Origin: Bacteroidaceae bacterium
GTDB taxonomy: Bacteria; Bacteroidota; Bacteroidia; Bacteroidales; Bacteroidaceae
Length of the DNA: 64,000 nucleotides
Direction: 5' to 3'
Assembly: GCA_017615245.1 (NCBI GenBank)
Contig: JAGAAL010000040.1
Span: forward strand, 43,012 to 107,011
Shown: positions 61,524-64,000 of the stretch, piece by piece
How the letters are laid out: each line of letters begins with the position of its first letter
Position numbering within the stretch: the first letter of the stretch is position 1
Program-made: the position numbers and the translations under genes
Notes under the pieces: generated by a model
What the model saw: the letters and a program-made list of their open reading frames with translations, nothing else
The model's database searches: none
What the model was told of the DNA's origin: nothing

Positions 61524-63494
61524 ATGAGAATAACTAATTTGACTTTCGCTTTCGCTTTGGCGCTAAGTTCGCTGGGAATGAATGCCCAGAACCATGAATT
61601 CATCATCACACCTAAGAAATTGGGGGCACCGATTCCATACACCATGTATGGCATCTTCTTCGAGGATATCAACTACGCTGCCGATGGTGGTCTGTATGCC
61701 GAACTGGTGAAGAACCGTTCGTTCGAGTTCCCGAACCCTTATACCGGTTGGGATATCTCAGGCAAGGTGACATTGATGGACGGCGGCCCGTTCAATAAGA
61801 ATCCAAAGTATGTACGTTTGGCTCCATCTGGTCATAGCGACAAACACACCATGATTGAGAACCACGGCTTCTTCGGCATGGGCGTGAAAGGCGGCGAAGA
61901 GTACCGCTTCTCAGTATGGGCACGTGTACCAAATGGCGGTAGTGCCAAACTGTGGATTGACATCGTAGATAATGCCACGATGAACGACGACCAGAAGTTG
62001 TGTAACGCAAGTGTGGACGTAAGCGGCAACGAATGGAAGAAATATACAGCTATCCTCAAACCCGGCAGGACCTTTGCAAAGGCTCACCTCCGTGTATGGG
62101 GCGACAGCAAGGTAACGACTGATTTGGATCACGTAAGCCTGTTCCCTGTGAAGACCTACAAAGGCCATGAGAACGGTATGCGTATGGACTTGGCGAAGGC
62201 TCTTGAGGATTTACACCCAGGCGTGTTCCGCTTCCCAGGTGGATGTATCGTCGAAGGTACTGACCTCCCTACACGCTACCAATGGAAGAACTCAGTAGGC
62301 CCTGTAGAGAACCGTCCATTGAACGAAAACCGCTGGCACTACACCTTCACCAGCCGCTACTTCCCAGATTACTACCAGAGCTACGGACTGGGCTTCTTCG
62401 AGTACTTCCAGCTGTCCGAGGAGATTGGTGCCGAACCGCTTCCTGTAGTAAGTGTAGGTTTGGCTTGTCAGTTCCAGAACAGTTCAGAGTCAGCTCATGT
62501 ACCTGTTGATGAGTTGCAACCCTATATCGACGATGTGCTCGACCTGATTGAGTTTGCTAATGGTGACCCAGCTAAGAACCAATGGGCCAAGTTGCGTGCC
62601 GATATGGGACATCCTGCCCCCTTCAACCTCAAGTTCGTGGCTATCGGCAACGAGCAATGGGGACAGACCTACATCGACCACCTGCAGCCATTCGTAGATC
62701 AAGTACGCAAGCAATATCCGAACATCAAGATTATCGGCACGTCAGGACCTAACAGCGAAGGTGACGACTTTGATTTCCTATGGCCAGAAATGCGCAAGAT
62801 TGGTGCCGACCTCGTCGATGAGCACTTCTATCGTCCTGAAAGTTGGTTCCTCGCAAGCGGAAACCGCTACGACAACTACCCACGCAAGGGTTCTAAAGTG
62901 TTCGCAGGCGAGTATGCCTGTCACGGACGCGGTAAGAAATGGAACCACTTCGAGGCAGCATTGCTCGAGGCAGCATTCCTTACAGGTGTAGAACGCAATG
63001 CCGACGTCGTTGAGATGGCCACCTATGCGCCTCTCTTCGCACACATAGAAGGCTGGCAATGGCGTCCCGATATGATTTGGTACGACAACCTCAACTCCTT
63101 CCGTTCCTGCTCATACCAGGTACAGCAGTTGTATTCTACCACAAAGGGAACTAATGTCGTCTCGCTGACCATGAACGGCAAATCAGTAGCAGGCAACAGC
63201 GATCAAGACGGACTGTTCGCAAGTGCCAACTACGACAGCAAAGCCGAATGCTATAACGTGAAGATTGTCAACACAGGCAACCGTGCACAGAGTGTCACCC
63301 TCAACCTCAAGGGATGGAAAGGCGACCACACAGGTAAGCTCTTCACCTTCCATGCCGACGATATGGACGGCGAGAACACCCTCGAAGAGCCACACAAGTA
63401 TGAGCCAAAGACCTCGTCAGTCACCGTAACAGCTCCTACCTACGCACTCACCGTACCAGCCAAGACATTCGTCATCTACCAGTTCGCCAAATAA
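61524..63494 (+). CDS. GH51 alpha-L-arabinofuranosidase
   Basis: A 656-residue secreted enzyme with signal peptide (about 1-22). An N-terminal carbohydrate-binding-like beta domain (about 60-215) precedes the GH51 TIM barrel: acid/base glutamate in AIGNEQWGQTY and nucleophile glutamate in VFAGEYACHG, with substrate-binding RFPGGCIVEGTD upstream and a C-terminal beta-sandwich. It releases arabinose from arabinoxylan or arabinan. It is separated from porN by the fold-back element and probably has its own promoter, not identified. Confidence 0.94.
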   Translation: MRITNLTFAFALALSSLGMNAQNHEFIITPKKLGAPIPYTMYGIFFEDINYAADGGLYAELVKNRSFEFPNPYTGWDISGKVTLMDGGPFNKNPKYVRLAPSGHSDKHTMIENHGFFGMGVKGGEEYRFSVWARVPNGGSAKLWIDIVDNATMNDDQKLCNASVDVSGNEWKKYTAILKPGRTFAKAHLRVWGDSKVTTDLDHVSLFPVKTYKGHENGMRMDLAKALEDLHPGVFRFPGGCIVEGTDLPTRYQWKNSVGPVENRPLNENRWHYTFTSRYFPDYYQSYGLGFFEYFQLSEEIGAEPLPVVSVGLACQFQNSSESAHVPVDELQPYIDDVLDLIEFANGDPAKNQWAKLRADMGHPAPFNLKFVAIGNEQWGQTYIDHLQPFVDQVRKQYPNIKIIGTSGPNSEGDDFDFLWPEMRKIGADLVDEHFYRPESWFLASGNRYDNYPRKGSKVFAGEYACHGRGKKWNHFEAALLEAAFLTGVERNADVVEMATYAPLFAHIEGWQWRPDMIWYDNLNSFRSCSYQVQQLYSTTKGTNVVSLTMNGKSVAGNSDQDGLFASANYDSKAECYNVKIVNTGNRAQSVTLNLKGWKGDHTGKLFTFHADDMDGENTLEEPHKYEPKTSSVTVTAPTYALTVPAKTFVIYQFAK

Positions 63495-63662
63495 GCCCTA
63501 TACGCTTTTAGCTACATATACACCAAGCGACGCCATCGGCGCCGCTTGTGTTGTTGTATTGAGGCTATTCGTTATTGCCCAACAACGAGATGTGGTGCAA
63601 CGAACTTCGCCTTGCTTTGAAGGGCCTTGTAAAGAAATAAGTATTAACCTTAACCTGAGCGC

Positions 63663-63809
63663 CGTTACAGTTACAATTGTTACAATTAAAAAAACAGGGT
63701 ATACAACCCCTTCTAAAGACTTTATAACTAATTGATATACAAGTAGTTATAAAGAAAAACGAAGAAAATGAATACCTTAAAACAGAACTGTAACAACTGT
63801 AACGTAACG
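63663..63809. repeat. Large concentric inverted repeat upstream of the window-end gene
   Basis: Outer arms CGTTACAGTTACAATTGTTACA (63663-63684) and TGTAACAACTGTAACGTAACG (63789-63809) pair with one gap; inner arms CTTTATAACTA (63720-63730) and TAGTTATAAAG (63744-63754) pair perfectly. Both are centred near 63736.5, with equal 35-bp spacers that are also partly complementary. The gap 63495-63662 before it shows no gene. Confidence 0.75.
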
Positions 63810-63843
63810 CTCGGGCTGTCCAAAATTTCATCTAAATAGCTGT

Positions 63844-64000
63844 ATGACAACGAATTACAATATCAGTAAAGCGACTGCGCCTAAGATTCCATACCTTGGT
63901 AAAGGCACAGAATGCATCAAAATCCTGCTTTCGCAGGTCTCAAAAGACATGTATGAGCCTCTGATTCCTATGCTTTTCCCTATACTTGGCGCACATGTAA
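63844..64000 (+). CDS. Partial gene, possible mobile-element replication-type protein
   Basis: An ATG at 63844 opens a frame to the window edge: MTTNYNISKATAPKIPYLGK, then GTECIKILLSQVSKDMYEPL and LIPMLFPILGAHV. The N-terminal pattern resembles, from memory, DUF3987/VirE-associated proteins of Bacteroidales mobile elements, but only 52 codons are visible, so this is uncertain. The concentric inverted repeat just upstream supports an element boundary or control region. Confidence 0.5.
   Translation, partial: MTTNYNISKATAPKIPYLGKGTECIKILLSQVSKDMYEPLIPMLFPILGAHV

Overview
The window looks like chromosomal DNA of a member of Bacteroidota, most likely Prevotellaceae (a Prevotella/Segatella-like gut or rumen fibre degrader). 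This rests on Bacteroidota promoters (-33 TTTG, -7 TAnnTTTG) before many genes, A-rich leaders instead of strong Shine-Dalgarno sites, a complete type IX secretion (T9SS) core, secreted proteins with T9SS-like C-terminal tails, tandem FKBP isomerases, and plant-polysaccharide enzymes. No rRNA, tRNA or CRISPR array was seen.

Layout. 1-3.6 kb: an ECF sigma factor with a partial companion gene, then a BlaI repressor and a BlaR1-like M56 peptidase/TonB-domain protein behind an operator-overlapped promoter. 3.7-11.7 kb: a plus-strand housekeeping run mnmG, apt, uvrC, dtd, deoC, ompH/skp-like, murI and a CPBP protease, several overlapping by 4 bases. 11.7-15 kb: a glycosyltransferase, a short ComEC and a sirtuin. 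15.2-23.7 kb: a CotH-like protein with a Gly/Phe/Met/Pro tail, three consecutive FKBPs, a DUF4835/PorD-like protein, an alpha/beta hydrolase, a CtpA-type S41 protease and a 40-residue membrane peptide.

23.7-35 kb is the accessory part: a 2062-residue repeat (MBG-like) surface protein, a stand-alone paralogue of its C-terminal module, a 48-residue acidic peptide gene between them, a secreted DUF6055/DUF4859-like metalloprotease, and a HigBA-type toxin-antitoxin pair. 35.2-49.7 kb: a GH28-GH105 fusion, a phosphatase, a DedA/YqaA-like protein, a membrane protein, purD, a DPP-IV-like peptidase, an Lrp regulator, and a pentose block (xylB, xylA, CE6-like esterase, SGNH esterase). 49.7-63.5 kb: hisS, a nucleoside MFS transporter, a 7TM-HD phosphohydrolase, the T9SS genes porP-porK-porL-porM-porN, and a GH51 arabinofuranosidase. 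The window ends in the start of a gene that may belong to a mobile element, behind a large concentric inverted repeat.

How the parts fit: the T9SS core could export the tailed surface proteins, the periplasmic FKBPs and Skp-like chaperone could help fold envelope proteins, and GH28-GH105, GH51, the esterases and XylA/XylB form a plausible route from pectin and arabinoxylan side chains into the pentose phosphate pathway. The most unusual theme is small intergenic repeats (AACTCTCAAC-type and CCCCTCC-GGAGGGG-type) that also sit in frame inside conserved proteins (BlaR1-like twice, MnmG, CtpA, PurD, ComEC C-terminus), while related 7-8 bp repeats occupy the -33 region of several promoters. Other unexplained structures are a 21-bp-phased dyad array, a 22-bp-phased palindrome array, and two long fold-back elements.
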